Assembly: GCF_004770905.1 (NCBI RefSeq)
Contig: NZ_RQHT01000014.1
Location: 806,001 to 870,000, forward strand
Length of the DNA: 64,000 nucleotides
Origin: Leptospira bandrabouensis
GTDB taxonomy: Bacteria > Spirochaetota > Leptospiria > Leptospirales > Leptospiraceae
Direction of reading: 5' to 3'
The translations under genes were made by a program, and so were the position numbers. This document shows, piece by piece, positions 45,993-54,950 of this stretch (within the stretch, counting starts at the first letter, position 1; every line of letters starts with the position of its first letter). The notes under the pieces were generated by a model. It made no database searches. It was given only the letters and a program-made list of their open reading frames with translations, and was not told the DNA's origin.

Positions 45993-47297
45993 ATGATCGA
46001 TCGATACAGCCATCCAGAGATTTCTGCCATCTGGGAATTAGAGAACAAATTTAAGATTTGGACAGATATTGAAATTTATGCCTGCGAAGCCCGCGCCAAC
46101 CGTGGAGAAGTTCCCAAAGAGGACCTAGAAACCATCAAACAAAAGGCAAAATTCAATGTGGACGAAATTCTAGAAATAGAATCCAAAGTTCACCATGATG
46201 TGATCGCCTATTTGACAAACCTAAACTCTTATATAGGACCAGCAGGCCGACATGTTCACTTTGGACTGACATCCAGTGACGTTGGTGACACTGCACTTTG
46301 TGTACAAATGGTCCAAGCAATGGACCTTCTCATCCAAAGAACCGAAACTCTTTTAGAAACCACAAAACAAAAAGCAAAAGAGTACAAAGACCTTCCTTGT
46401 ATCGGACGTTCTCATGGAATCCATGCGGAACCAATGACACTTGGTCTTAAGTTTGCTCTCTTCTATGCGGAGATGACTCGAAACTTAGAACGGATGAAAG
46501 ATGCTAGGGCTCAAGTTGCGGTAGGTAAACTATCTGGAGCTGTGGGAACCTATTCCAATATTGATTTAGAAATTGAAGAATATGTGTTAACCAAACTTGG
46601 ATTAACTGTTGATCCCATTGCTACACAAGTTATTTCTCGTGACCGCCATGCATTTTATATGTCAGTGCTTGGAGTGGTTGCTGCCAGTTTAGACCGAATG
46701 GCAACTGAAATTCGACTCTTACAAAAAACGGAAGGGCGCGAAGTAGAAGAACCTTTTGCCAAAGGCCAAAAAGGATCTTCGGCTATGCCTCACAAACGTA
46801 ATCCTGTTGTTTGCGAAAGAATTTCTGGAATCTCCAGAGTCATTCGGTCCAACGTAAACGTGGGATTACAAAACGTTGGACTTTGGCATGAAAGAGATAT
46901 TTCTCATTCTTCTGCCGAACGAATTGTACTTCCCGATTCTACCATCGCACTCGATTACATTTTAGAGAAAATGAATTTTGTCCTAAAAGGACTTCATGTG
47001 TATCCTGATGCCACAGAACGCACATTAAATGTGACACGTGGATTAATTTTTTCACAAAAAGTTCTGTTGTGGTTGATTGAAAAAGGTGGAATCACTCGTG
47101 AAGATGCCTACTTAATCGTACAGGAAAATGCAATGGCAGTATGGGCAGACCAATCCAAAAATCTTCGTGACCTTTTAAAACAAGATCCAAGATGTTCTGC
47201 CATCCTAAAAGATAGCGACTTGGATGAAATTTTCCAAATCAAACCTTATTTGGAAAGGATTCCTCTCATTTTCAAACGATTGGGGATTACTGATTAA
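45993..47297 (+). CDS. purB: adenylosuccinate lyase
   Basis: This is a 434-residue fumarase/aspartase-superfamily enzyme acting twice in purine synthesis (SAICAR to AICAR, and adenylosuccinate to AMP). Landmarks are FGLTSSDVGDTAL (near 91-103), CIGRSHGIHAEPMTLGLKFA with the catalytic His (near 136-155) and the signature GSSAMPHKRNPV (near 263-274). A strong terminator follows. Confidence 0.97.
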   Translation: MIDRYSHPEISAIWELENKFKIWTDIEIYACEARANRGEVPKEDLETIKQKAKFNVDEILEIESKVHHDVIAYLTNLNSYIGPAGRHVHFGLTSSDVGDTALCVQMVQAMDLLIQRTETLLETTKQKAKEYKDLPCIGRSHGIHAEPMTLGLKFALFYAEMTRNLERMKDARAQVAVGKLSGAVGTYSNIDLEIEEYVLTKLGLTVDPIATQVISRDRHAFYMSVLGVVAASLDRMATEIRLLQKTEGREVEEPFAKGQKGSSAMPHKRNPVVCERISGISRVIRSNVNVGLQNVGLWHERDISHSSAERIVLPDSTIALDYILEKMNFVLKGLHVYPDATERTLNVTRGLIFSQKVLLWLIEKGGITREDAYLIVQENAMAVWADQSKNLRDLLKQDPRCSAILKDSDLDEIFQIKPYLERIPLIFKRLGITD

Positions 47298-47329
47298 TTA
47301 GTTTTAAGAAAAATCAAATCTTAGATTTC

Positions 47330-47369
47330 AAAAAGGATTAGGTTCTTACAAACCTAGTCCTTTTTTTTT
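47330..47369 (+). terminator. Rho-independent terminator after purB
   Basis: A 15-pair stem (AAAAAGGATTAGGTT with AACCTAGTCCTTTTT, one G-U pair) with a six-base loop runs into nine T residues. It is the clearest terminator in the window, 33 bases after the purB stop. Confidence 0.88.
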
Positions 47370-47540
47370 GGATTTTTATCTTTTGTATTTAAAAACTTTT
47401 CAAAAAAACCGGATGATTAACGAAAAACACAAATAAAAATTTATGAAAAAAAGTATCGGATTAGTATATCTACAATTGGCCGCTCAAACTTTCTGAATCA
47501 ATTTGAACATTTGTTAAAGATTGAATAAATAATATAGTTT

Positions 47541-48200
47541 TTAATAATTCTTTTCTAATTCGGTAACCAACCATTGGATCAAATCTTTTAACATCTCTCT
47601 GTTGATACTATGGCCTTCTTCATATTCCTGATAATAAGGCCGAATGCCAATGGATTCCAAATATTGTTTCACCGAACGTGCATATTCAACTGATAACACT
47701 CGATCCTTGGTCCCATGAGAAATAAATATCTTCTTTTTGAAAAGATCATCTGTGACCTTTATCATTTCCTTATTCTCTTCCAGCAACCTTCCACTTAAAG
47801 CAATGATCCCTTTGAATTTCTCTGGATAAAGTAATCCAATAGAATAAGACATGATGGCACCTTGACTAAAGCCACAAGTCCAAACATTGGATTCATCATA
47901 TTGGTGATTGAATTTAAGGTAATCCAAAAAATCTAATAATAGCTTTCTACTCTCTTTTTCTTGGTCTAAATTGATTTTAGGTTGGCCAGTTGTAAATAAT
48001 ACTTCATACCATCCAAAACTTTTAGGACCTAATACCAAAGGACCCCTAAGTGAAACGATCAGAAAAGAATCAGGTAAATTACTTGCTAAGGAAAACAAAT
48101 CTTCTTCATTACTTCCAACGCCATGTAACAATAAGAGAAGAGGTGGTTTTTCAATCGATACCTTTGGTTTTCGAATTAAAAATTCTAACGGTTTTTCCAT
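47541..48200 (-). CDS. phospholipase/carboxylesterase-family serine hydrolase (MhqD-like)
   Basis: This is a 219-residue alpha/beta hydrolase of the carboxylesterase 2 group. It shows LLLLHGVGSNEEDL (oxyanion region), Ser112 in CGFSQGAIMS, an Asp in SHGTKDRVL (near 167) and a His in EEGHSINRE (near 197). MhqD, induced by quinones in Bacillus through MhqR, is of this family. The gene lies 30 bases behind the DODA-type dioxygenase and shares its promoter, so the pair may process or resist aromatic or quinone compounds. The link is inferred. The 240-base spacer before purB, apart from the terminator, shows only A/T-rich sequence and one 17-codon frame. Confidence 0.86.
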   Translation of the reverse strand: MEKPLEFLIRKPKVSIEKPPLLLLLHGVGSNEEDLFSLASNLPDSFLIVSLRGPLVLGPKSFGWYEVLFTTGQPKINLDQEKESRKLLLDFLDYLKFNHQYDESNVWTCGFSQGAIMSYSIGLLYPEKFKGIIALSGRLLEENKEMIKVTDDLFKKKIFISHGTKDRVLSVEYARSVKQYLESIGIRPYYQEYEEGHSINREMLKDLIQWLVTELEKNY

Positions 48201-48230
48201 ATGATTATCTCTTTCTATTATTACTTTTGA

Positions 48231-49058
48231 TTACGAATCAAACCTGACAGAAGTCATTGTCAACGCACCTGCGACTGGTTTATCATTAAAGAAGGACACC
48301 TTATCTGAATCAAGTTTTGTCCCTAACGTATAAATTAACGGCAAATAATGTTCCGCAGTGGGGATGGCCCATTCAAATTCCTTTCCATGATTTCGAAATT
48401 GAATTAATGAGTCATTGTCTCCTGCCATAATCCAATTTTTGACCTTTTGGTTTACATTCAGCGCCCAGTCAAATCCATACACTTCGTTTAATCGGTCCCA
48501 AGCCACCATACGCAAGTTATGTACTATATTTCCACTAGCTATAATTAATACACCATGGTTTCGAAGCGGAATTAATTCTTTTGCTAACTGAAAGTGTTGT
48601 TCAGGAGAAGTTTTATAATCCATACTCAACTGAACAATGGGTACATCGGCATCAGGATAAATATGTTTGATCACACTCCAAGCTCCGTGGTCCAAACCCC
48701 ATTCGTAATCTAATTTTACATTCTGAGATTTCACCATTGATTGCACTAGTTTTGCAAGTTCTGGGTTACCTGGCGCCGGGTATTGAACATCAAATAAAGC
48801 TTTTGGGAATCCACCAAAATCATGTATGGTGGGGGGATTTTCCATGGCGGTTACAAAAGTACCATCGGTTACCCAGTGGGCAGAAATACAAAGAATCGCT
48901 TTTGGTTTGGGAAGATCAGAGGAAAGATTTCGTAAACCTTCTACAAATTCATTTTCCTCAATCGCATTCATCGGACTTCCATGTCCCAAAAAAAGCGAAG
49001 TAAAAGTTTCTGAGCTTTGGAAAATACCCCAATTTTCTATGTTTTCTGCATGATTCAT
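48231..49058 (-). CDS. DODA-type extradiol aromatic-ring dioxygenase (LigB superfamily)
   Basis: This is a 275-residue protein of the 4,5-DOPA dioxygenase/YgiD family. Metal-ligand histidines are expected at FLGHGSPM (His26), CISAHWV (near 61) and SGNIVHNLR, with the catalytic His in GLDHGAWSV. All four motifs are present. Family members open catechol-type rings. It is the first gene of a two-gene operon with the carboxylesterase. The promoter carries TTGACA and the operator-like element also found before the MarR gene at 26.1 kb. Confidence 0.88.
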   Translation of the reverse strand: MNHAENIENWGIFQSSETFTSLFLGHGSPMNAIEENEFVEGLRNLSSDLPKPKAILCISAHWVTDGTFVTAMENPPTIHDFGGFPKALFDVQYPAPGNPELAKLVQSMVKSQNVKLDYEWGLDHGAWSVIKHIYPDADVPIVQLSMDYKTSPEQHFQLAKELIPLRNHGVLIIASGNIVHNLRMVAWDRLNEVYGFDWALNVNQKVKNWIMAGDNDSLIQFRNHGKEFEWAIPTAEHYLPLIYTLGTKLDSDKVSFFNDKPVAGALTMTSVRFDS

Positions 49059-49097
49059 GATAGTTACCTGAATTAAATTTATCCGTCCCTCTATTTA

Positions 49098-49117
49098 GAT
49101 AGTTTAATATCAAATCA
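49098..49117. promoter_or_regulatory. operator-like element 2 (AGTTTRATATYAAATY) in the dioxygenase promoter
   Basis: The core TTTAATATCAAA (49103-49114) is the reverse complement of the core at 26092-26103. Over 20 bases the two sites agree at 17, and the differences include the two symmetric R/Y positions. It lies 40-60 bases before the dioxygenase start. A TTGACA for that gene is on the reverse strand at 49128-49123, so the element overlaps the region where the -10 must be. Confidence 0.55.
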
Positions 49118-49221
49118 TTTATTGTCAATCTATTCCTTGTTCCAGAAACCCAATTTCTTCTTTTCTAAGTTCACACTCTATCGTCAAATTACCGAGAATA
49201 CGCTAAGGAGAAAATTGAGGA

Positions 49222-49632
49222 TTGGAAACAAATAAAACAAACCAGGAAAAAATTTCGTACATTTTGAACGAACTAATTACAAATCACAATACTAAATCAA
49301 TCCAAGAAGTTTTTTCGAGTGAATACATTGTTCATACATCAAAAAAAGATTATAAAGGACATAAAATCATCATCAAGTGGGCCAAGAATTTACATGATTT
49401 TTTATCCGATTTAAAAATAGTAAAAATTCAATTCTTAGTACAAACAGAGGATTTGATAGTATGGAAAAGAACCTTACGTGGAAAAATAAAACCTTCCAAG
49501 AACAAAAACTTAAAAACAAGTAAAACCATTCAGTGGGACGAAATGATTGTTTCCAAATTTAAAAATGGTTTTATTATAGAAGAATGGAATAATTCCGAAT
49601 TTCTAGGTGTACTTTTTTCCAAACCAAATTGA
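49222..49632 (+). CDS. NTF2/SnoaL-like small protein
   Basis: This is a 136-residue protein with the alpha-plus-beta cone pattern of SnoaL/NTF2-like proteins (helical N-terminus with FSSEYIVHTS, then strands ending in IIEEWNNSEFLGVLF). The only in-frame start is a TTG, with AAGGAG 11 bases upstream. No catalytic residues can be assigned; related proteins are enzymes or ligand-binding proteins. It is divergent from the dioxygenase operon and could respond to the same regulator, since the operator lies in the common spacer. Confidence 0.7.
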   Translation: METNKTNQEKISYILNELITNHNTKSIQEVFSSEYIVHTSKKDYKGHKIIIKWAKNLHDFLSDLKIVKIQFLVQTEDLIVWKRTLRGKIKPSKNKNLKTSKTIQWDEMIVSKFKNGFIIEEWNNSEFLGVLFSKPN

Positions 49633-49661
49633 ATTAAAAATTCTATAACAATAACAAATTC

Positions 49662-50258
49662 ATGTCTCTAAAAAAATTCGAAGTAAAACTTATCTCATTA
49701 ACGAAGATATATTCTTTCTATTTGTTAGTTTCATTTGGTTATATCCTTTATCATGGATTAACAGAAGAAAAAGACTTAAAATCAACTTTTGCTCTTGTAC
49801 TGGGTAATAAAGTAGAACTAAATGGAAAACCTTCGGATCGATTACAAGCAAGATTAGATCGTGCCGTTTTCCTTTATAAGGAAAATTCAATTCAGAAAAT
49901 AATAGTCTCTGGAGGGATTGGAAAAGAAGGATTTGACGAAGCAAAAATAATGAAAGAATATTTAATAGCAAATGGCTTAAATGCAAATCAAATCATAGAA
50001 GACAATCTAGGTTACACTACGGAAAAATCTGCAGATAATTTAAAGGAAATCTTGAAATCGCATGAATCGGAACCAATTCTTATCATTTCGCAGTATTATC
50101 ATCTTCCTAGAGCAAGTTACCTAGTAAAAAGAGCAGGATTCAATAATATCAAAACATCTTACGCCAGATACATTGAAATACGTGACCTATATTCCATTTT
50201 CAGAGAAACAATAGCTTTACCTTATATAATAGTTGTTAACTCATTTTTTAAGCACTAA
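49662..50258 (+). CDS. YdcF-like DUF218 protein, membrane anchored
   Basis: This is a 198-residue protein. An N-terminal hydrophobic helix (YSFYLLVSFGYILYHG) is a signal anchor. The DUF218 domain follows: ALVLGNKVELNGKPSDRLQARLDRAVFLY, KIIVSGGIGKEGFDEAKIM, the conserved Glu/Asn segment YTTEKSADNLKEIL, and SQYYHLPRASYLVKRAG. Members such as YdcF and SanA act in the envelope, but their chemistry is not established. It follows the NTF2-like gene by 29 bases. Confidence 0.85.
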   Translation: MSLKKFEVKLISLTKIYSFYLLVSFGYILYHGLTEEKDLKSTFALVLGNKVELNGKPSDRLQARLDRAVFLYKENSIQKIIVSGGIGKEGFDEAKIMKEYLIANGLNANQIIEDNLGYTTEKSADNLKEILKSHESEPILIISQYYHLPRASYLVKRAGFNNIKTSYARYIEIRDLYSIFRETIALPYIIVVNSFFKH

Positions 50259-50319
50259 ATAAATTTTTTAAATAATACTTTGCCAGGTTTTTAAATAATA
50301 ATTGTCATGGAAATCAATC

Positions 50320-50679
50320 ATGAATGAAGATTCAAATTTAAAACTAATTGATAAACAGCTAAACGCATACAATAACAAAGATATAGATTTGTTTTTAGAA
50401 TGTTGGGATAAAAATGCCAAAATCTTTTTGCATCCGGATACACTGGTAGCCGAAGGAACTGAAGAGATCAAAGAAAGGCATTTAATTCGTTTTCAAGAAC
50501 CAAATCTTTTTGCAAAACTAATTTCTAGAACTAAATTCAACGGTAAAATTGTAGACCATGAATTGGTTACCAGGAATTTTCCTGAAGGAAAAGGTACGAT
50601 TGAAGTATTAGCGATTTATGAAATTATGAACCACAAAATTTCTAATGCCTGGTTTTTGATGGGAGAACCAAAATTCTAA
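50320..50679 (+). CDS. NTF2-like (SnoaL) small protein
   Basis: This is a 119-residue single-domain protein starting at the ATG at 50320, with GGAAA eight bases upstream. A TTG 18 bases earlier is an alternative. The N-terminal helix LIDKQLNAYNNKDIDLFLECWDKNAKIFLHPD and later strands ending in YEIMNHKISNAWFLMGEPKF match the steroid-isomerase-like/NTF2 pattern, here given as residues 6-37 and 98-117. It is the second such gene within 1.5 kb. Function unknown. Confidence 0.75.
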   Translation: MNEDSNLKLIDKQLNAYNNKDIDLFLECWDKNAKIFLHPDTLVAEGTEEIKERHLIRFQEPNLFAKLISRTKFNGKIVDHELVTRNFPEGKGTIEVLAIYEIMNHKISNAWFLMGEPKF

Positions 50680-50877
50680 TTTTAAGTTTTTAAACAAATT
50701 CAAATTTCAACTCGAGGTTTGTATTCCCCAGAAAATCGAATCTAGATATTCCTTTTCGATCTATATTTTCTTGTTGAAAGATTGTCATTATCCACTCATA
50801 TAACTCTGTTTAAACTGAAACGAGTTCAAATTTTTAAGAACAAACGGAATCTTTCGAAACCACAAAAGGGAAATACT

Positions 50878-51393
50878 ATGGCAGCACCAAAGAAGAAAAA
50901 AACCACTGGAACTAAAACCAAATCCAATCTCAAAAAATTAGATTATCGACCCAATCCGACTCACACCATTTCCCCTTTTCTTATGTTTAACGCGAACATT
51001 GAAGAGGTAGCAAAGTTTTACGCATCGGTTTTTAAAAAATCCAAAATCGTAACCGCAAATCCCATGCAAGGGGAGTTCATTTTAAACGGTCAAAAGTTTA
51101 AAGCTTACAATGGTGGACCGGAATTTAAATTTTCTTGGGGAGTTTCCTTTATGATCAGTGTAGAAACCCAAAAAGAAGTAGATTATTATTGGAATGCACT
51201 TTTAGCCAATGGCGGTAAAGAAAGTATGTGTGGTTGGCTTCAGGATCAATTTGGAATGCACTGGCAAGTGACTCCCAATATTCTTTTAAAACTTATTTCG
51301 CACAAAGATCCTATAAAAGTAGAACGTGCCACACAAGCCATGTTAAAAATGAGAAAAATAGATATAGCGGCACTGAAAGAAGCAGTAAGTTAA
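50878..51393 (+). CDS. VOC-superfamily (PhnB-like) protein with Lys-rich tail
   Basis: This is a 171-residue protein from the ATG at 50878, which has AAAAGGG at good spacing. Residues 1-25 are Lys/Thr-rich (APKKKKTTGTKTKSN). The remainder is a PhnB/YcnE-type glyoxalase-fold (vicinal oxygen chelate) domain with ISPFLMFNANIEEVAKFYASVF, FSWGVSFMI and CGWLQDQFGMHWQVTP. Such proteins are often annotated as 3-demethylubiquinone methyltransferase-like, without evidence. The 200-base spacer upstream contains a possible promoter (TTGAAA at 50774, TATAAC at 50799) and nothing else I can identify. Confidence 0.82.
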   Translation: MAAPKKKKTTGTKTKSNLKKLDYRPNPTHTISPFLMFNANIEEVAKFYASVFKKSKIVTANPMQGEFILNGQKFKAYNGGPEFKFSWGVSFMISVETQKEVDYYWNALLANGGKESMCGWLQDQFGMHWQVTPNILLKLISHKDPIKVERATQAMLKMRKIDIAALKEAVS

Positions 51394-51412
51394 TTAATTT
51401 AACTTACTACAA

Positions 51413-52765
51413 TCAGACAGCTGTTACTTGTTTTTCAGAGATCAAATTGTATTTCAATTTAATTTGATCAATTTTTTCTTCCATTGACTTCCATAAAGAA
51501 TCTTTTTCTGGATGGAAGGTACAAAGCACACCTTGTCTCACCAAATCAATGATTTCATCAATGGAAAAATCTAAGAAACGATAGAGTTTAAAAAATTCAT
51601 ACGTAAGATTCACATTAAAGATATCTGGATCATCCGTATTGATACACAACATAAGTCCCTGGTCGTAATAATATCGAACTGGATGGTTTTGTTCTTTGCG
51701 AACATATTTTCCTGTAAACACATTTGAAGTTACACAAATCTCGATTGGGATTTTGTTTTCCTTCATGTAACGGACAAGTTCTGGGTCTTGGATCGCAGAT
51801 GTTCCGTGACCAATTCTTTCCGCCTTACATAGATTTACTGCATCCCAAATCGCCCATGGACCATCATCTTCACCCGAGTGAGCAACACATCGTAAACCGG
51901 ATTCTCTAGCAATTTTGAATACTTCCGAATAATCCTTGGCAGGTCCCATAAGTTCCGCTCCACCAAGTCCAATTCCTATGACTTCTTTATGTTTTAATCC
52001 TAATACTCGTTTGAGATTGTTCATCGCATTTTCAGGTCCAAAGGAACGCGAAACATCAACTAACAGACGAATGGTGATTCCGTCCTTAACTTCAATTTGA
52101 CGAATTCGATTTACCATCACTTCTACCATTTCATCAAAATCTAATCCATTTTGAATGAACTTAGAAGGTGCGAAGAATGCCTCACAATAAACAATGTTAT
52201 TGGATCGAAGGTAATCGGCTAAACTATCAATAAAATATCCGAGATCCGATGCTTCTTTAACCGCACCTTGAACGAAGAAAAATACTTGGATGAAACCGTT
52301 TAAATCTTTGAAATTATATTTGTCTTCGAACTCTTTATCGGTTACTTCGATTCCATTCTTTTTATATAGAAATTTTAATGTTTCTTTGTTTACGCAAGCT
52401 TCCAAATGGAGATGCACTTCCGTTTTGGGAATTTCGCGTATGAAGTTAATGACATCTTGCTCATTGGGATGGGGGACAGAAAGATCTCCAGCAAGTAAGG
52501 ACTTTCTTTCCTTGAGAACCGAAGGTTCTGCTGCTGGTTCCAACCCTTCTTTGGACAAAAGCCAAAGTGGTGGATGGAGGACTGGGAGTTCCATCAAGGA
52601 AACACGCTCGTTTAACAGCGTATTGATTTGTTTATCAAAAGTAAGTTGGATAGTAGGAGAGTAGGGCCTGTCAGCTGGCAGCCGACTTTTCAGGCGATTG
52701 AGCTCTGCTATGTCACGGTCAATGACAGCAATACGATTTAAAATCTCAGAAAAAGGAACTTCCAT
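51413..52765 (-). CDS. adenosine deaminase-family protein with N-terminal extension
   Basis: This is a 450-residue metal-dependent amidohydrolase. The zinc-binding HLH is at His118 and His120 (TEVHLHLEA). SGEDDGPWA contains the catalytic Glu region, VAHSGE the third ligand region, ERIGHGTS the following His, and INTDDPDIF the final Asp pair. Typical enzymes are about 330-350 residues. Here about 110 extra residues precede the barrel, starting with a helical Glu/Leu/Arg-rich segment that could be a coiled coil. Substrate is probably adenosine; adenine or another purine is possible. Confidence 0.88.
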   Translation of the reverse strand: MEVPFSEILNRIAVIDRDIAELNRLKSRLPADRPYSPTIQLTFDKQINTLLNERVSLMELPVLHPPLWLLSKEGLEPAAEPSVLKERKSLLAGDLSVPHPNEQDVINFIREIPKTEVHLHLEACVNKETLKFLYKKNGIEVTDKEFEDKYNFKDLNGFIQVFFFVQGAVKEASDLGYFIDSLADYLRSNNIVYCEAFFAPSKFIQNGLDFDEMVEVMVNRIRQIEVKDGITIRLLVDVSRSFGPENAMNNLKRVLGLKHKEVIGIGLGGAELMGPAKDYSEVFKIARESGLRCVAHSGEDDGPWAIWDAVNLCKAERIGHGTSAIQDPELVRYMKENKIPIEICVTSNVFTGKYVRKEQNHPVRYYYDQGLMLCINTDDPDIFNVNLTYEFFKLYRFLDFSIDEIIDLVRQGVLCTFHPEKDSLWKSMEEKIDQIKLKYNLISEKQVTAV

Positions 52766-52915
52766 GTTCCAGGAAAGAATGGGTGAATCAGCGGGTATCT
52801 ACAAGTAGATTTTTAGAGTCCAGGTGAAAATCCCTATTTAGGTTTGAAAAATCCCGTCGATAGGATGTTTGGGGGCGGAAAAGACTGGAAATTTTTTCCG
52901 AATTATGTCGTATAA

Positions 52916-54115
52916 ATGAATATGCTCACATCTCGCAAAACCTTTCTACCGTTTGCACTTCCATCAATTTCTGAAGAAGCCATTGAAGAAGTTGCCCAAG
53001 TTTTACGGTCTGGTTGGGTCACCTCAGGACCCAAAGTCAAACAGTTTGAGATGGAGTTTGGTGACTTTGTCGGTAGCAAAGAATCCATAGCTGTTAATTC
53101 CGCCACTGCCGGCTTACATTTAGCTTTAGAAGCGATTGGACTAACTTCTGAAGATGCCGCCATCACAAGTTCCATCACCTTTACTGCTACGACAGAAGTA
53201 ATCTGTTATTTCGGTGCCGAGCCAATTCTCACTGATGTTGATCCCATTCACAATCTAATGACACCAGAATCCTTACGGGAGACTATTGAGTCCAAATGCA
53301 AATGGAACGGAAAAGAACTTAAAAGTAAAAAAACCGGAAAACGAATCAAAGCAATCCTGCCTGTCCACTTAGCAGGGCATACATGTGATATGGAAGGTCT
53401 TCTCAAAATCGCGAAAGAATATAATTTATATGTAATAGAAGATGCGGCTCATGCATTTCCCGCGGTTCATAAAAATAAAATGATCGGTACCTGGGGCGAT
53501 TTTACTGTGTTTAGCTTTTATGCTACAAAAGGAATCACAACAGGAGAAGGAGGGATGGTAACCACTTCTCACAAAGAGGCCGCGGAACGAATTCGTAAAA
53601 TGCGACTTCATGGTATTAATCGAGATGCGTTTAACAGACCTGGCTGGTACTACGAAGTAGTTGATGCAGGATATAAATACAATATGACCGATATAGCCGC
53701 TGCCTTGGGTGTTGTGCAGTTAAAAGAATCTCACGGATTTTGGGAACGTAGAATAGAAATTGCAAAACATTACAACCAAGAGTTTTCTTCCCTTAAAGGC
53801 ATTAAACTTCCTAAAGAAGATCCAAATGGAATTCACAGTTGGCATCTCTATCGAATTGAAGTAGATCCAAAAATTGCGAAAGTGGGACGAGATACATTAG
53901 TAGAAGAATTAAAAGAGAGAAATATTGGAACAAGCCTTCATTTCATTCCTATCTTCGAACACCCTTATTATAAAAAAACCTTTCAATACAATCGCAAAGA
54001 ATACCCCAATGCATGTTCCATGTATGATAAATCAGTATCTTTACCTTTGTTTGCTGGAATGACAAAATCTGATGAAAAAGATGTGATTGATGCTGTAAAA
54101 GATATTTTGGGATAA
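52916..54115 (+). CDS. DegT/DnrJ/EryC1/StrS-family PLP aminotransferase
   Basis: This is a 399-residue sugar-aminotransferase-type enzyme. Landmarks are SGWVTSGPKVKQFE and VNSATAGLHLALEAIGL, EDAAHAFPA (Asp that pairs with the PLP pyridine), and SFYATKGITTGEGGM with the Schiff-base Lys205. A late SLPLFAGMT is typical of the family. These enzymes usually aminate nucleotide-linked keto sugars for surface polysaccharides. No other sugar-modifying genes are adjacent, so it is an isolated member. It converges with the lipoprotein gene five bases later. Confidence 0.92.
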   Translation: MNMLTSRKTFLPFALPSISEEAIEEVAQVLRSGWVTSGPKVKQFEMEFGDFVGSKESIAVNSATAGLHLALEAIGLTSEDAAITSSITFTATTEVICYFGAEPILTDVDPIHNLMTPESLRETIESKCKWNGKELKSKKTGKRIKAILPVHLAGHTCDMEGLLKIAKEYNLYVIEDAAHAFPAVHKNKMIGTWGDFTVFSFYATKGITTGEGGMVTTSHKEAAERIRKMRLHGINRDAFNRPGWYYEVVDAGYKYNMTDIAAALGVVQLKESHGFWERRIEIAKHYNQEFSSLKGIKLPKEDPNGIHSWHLYRIEVDPKIAKVGRDTLVEELKERNIGTSLHFIPIFEHPYYKKTFQYNRKEYPNACSMYDKSVSLPLFAGMTKSDEKDVIDAVKDILG

Positions 54116-54119
54116 AAAG

Positions 54120-54950
54120 TTAATTGGAAGTTGTTACGGTTCGGTTTTGATAAAACTCTGGATCGTACAACTTTAATAAATCAATTAAACCCAAAACAAA
54201 CTCTGTATCCGTTCCATCTGCCTTTCTACGAATCCAAAAACCAACAAGTTCTTTCACTACCTGAGCATCTATAGTTTCATCGCCCTTTCTATAAACAAAT
54301 CGCGATGATTCTTCAGGGTCTTCATTGTCGGTAAAAGCGGGATATAAAAATAAAATGAATCGATCTAAATAGTAAGGATCTAACCTCTTCTCTTCCACTA
54401 ACATCAAATAACGATCCGCTTCTTTTCTAAAAAACTTTGGATTTGAATCTAACTTCTGATAAACAATAAAAAACTCACGAGCTATATTTCGAATGGAATG
54501 TTCATAAATAGGCAAAGTTACCGTATACAAAGCTTTGTTACTTTTTGCAGGAAGTAGATACTCTCGTAATTTTACTGGAAATTCAGGATGGTAATGCCCA
54601 AAGTCATTTGGTGAATTCAATTCTAAATAATATTTTGTATGAGGCCCAGATTCAAAAATAGGAATTCCCAGATATTCAGAAAGTTTTTTAAGACTTATTA
54701 TCGTTTGGATTTTACAATAAAATTTGTGATAAGAAATTTCCTTATCACAAGATAATCCTAATTTCGGATATTGAATCCAGGTAGATTCGACTAAATCTCG
54801 AAATTTTGTTTCCCTTTCTATAGTTTTATCTACAAACAGCGAATCAACTTTTTGTCTCAGTGGTGAACAAACGACTAAAAAGATAACGGAAAGTCTACTT
54901 AATTTTATAAGTAATTTCTGCAGGTAAATTTTCCCATTCAGAGTTGGCAT
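54120..54950 (-). CDS. predicted lipoprotein of unknown function
   Basis: This is a 276-residue protein. A hydrophobic stretch (SRLSVIFLVVCS) with a possible lipidation Cys near residue 28 suggests an envelope lipoprotein. The body is helical, rich in aromatic and charged residues, with three further Cys, and matches no family I know. The ATG at 54950 lies inside the upstream beta-propeller gene (56-base overlap), with no good ribosome site, so translational coupling is likely. It is the third gene of an operon that starts with an M50 protease. Confidence 0.65.
   Translation of the reverse strand: MPTLNGKIYLQKLLIKLSRLSVIFLVVCSPLRQKVDSLFVDKTIERETKFRDLVESTWIQYPKLGLSCDKEISYHKFYCKIQTIISLKKLSEYLGIPIFESGPHTKYYLELNSPNDFGHYHPEFPVKLREYLLPAKSNKALYTVTLPIYEHSIRNIAREFFIVYQKLDSNPKFFRKEADRYLMLVEEKRLDPYYLDRFILFLYPAFTDNEDPEESSRFVYRKGDETIDAQVVKELVGFWIRRKADGTDTEFVLGLIDLLKLYDPEFYQNRTVTTSN

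Noticed and set aside
47443..47496. 17-codon frame MKKSIGLVYLQLAAQTF in the spacer after the purB terminator
   Set aside because: It has no Shine-Dalgarno sequence, no Trp/Leu/other codon run typical of a leader peptide, and the downstream gene is on the other strand. It could be a remnant of a lost gene, but there is no way to tell.
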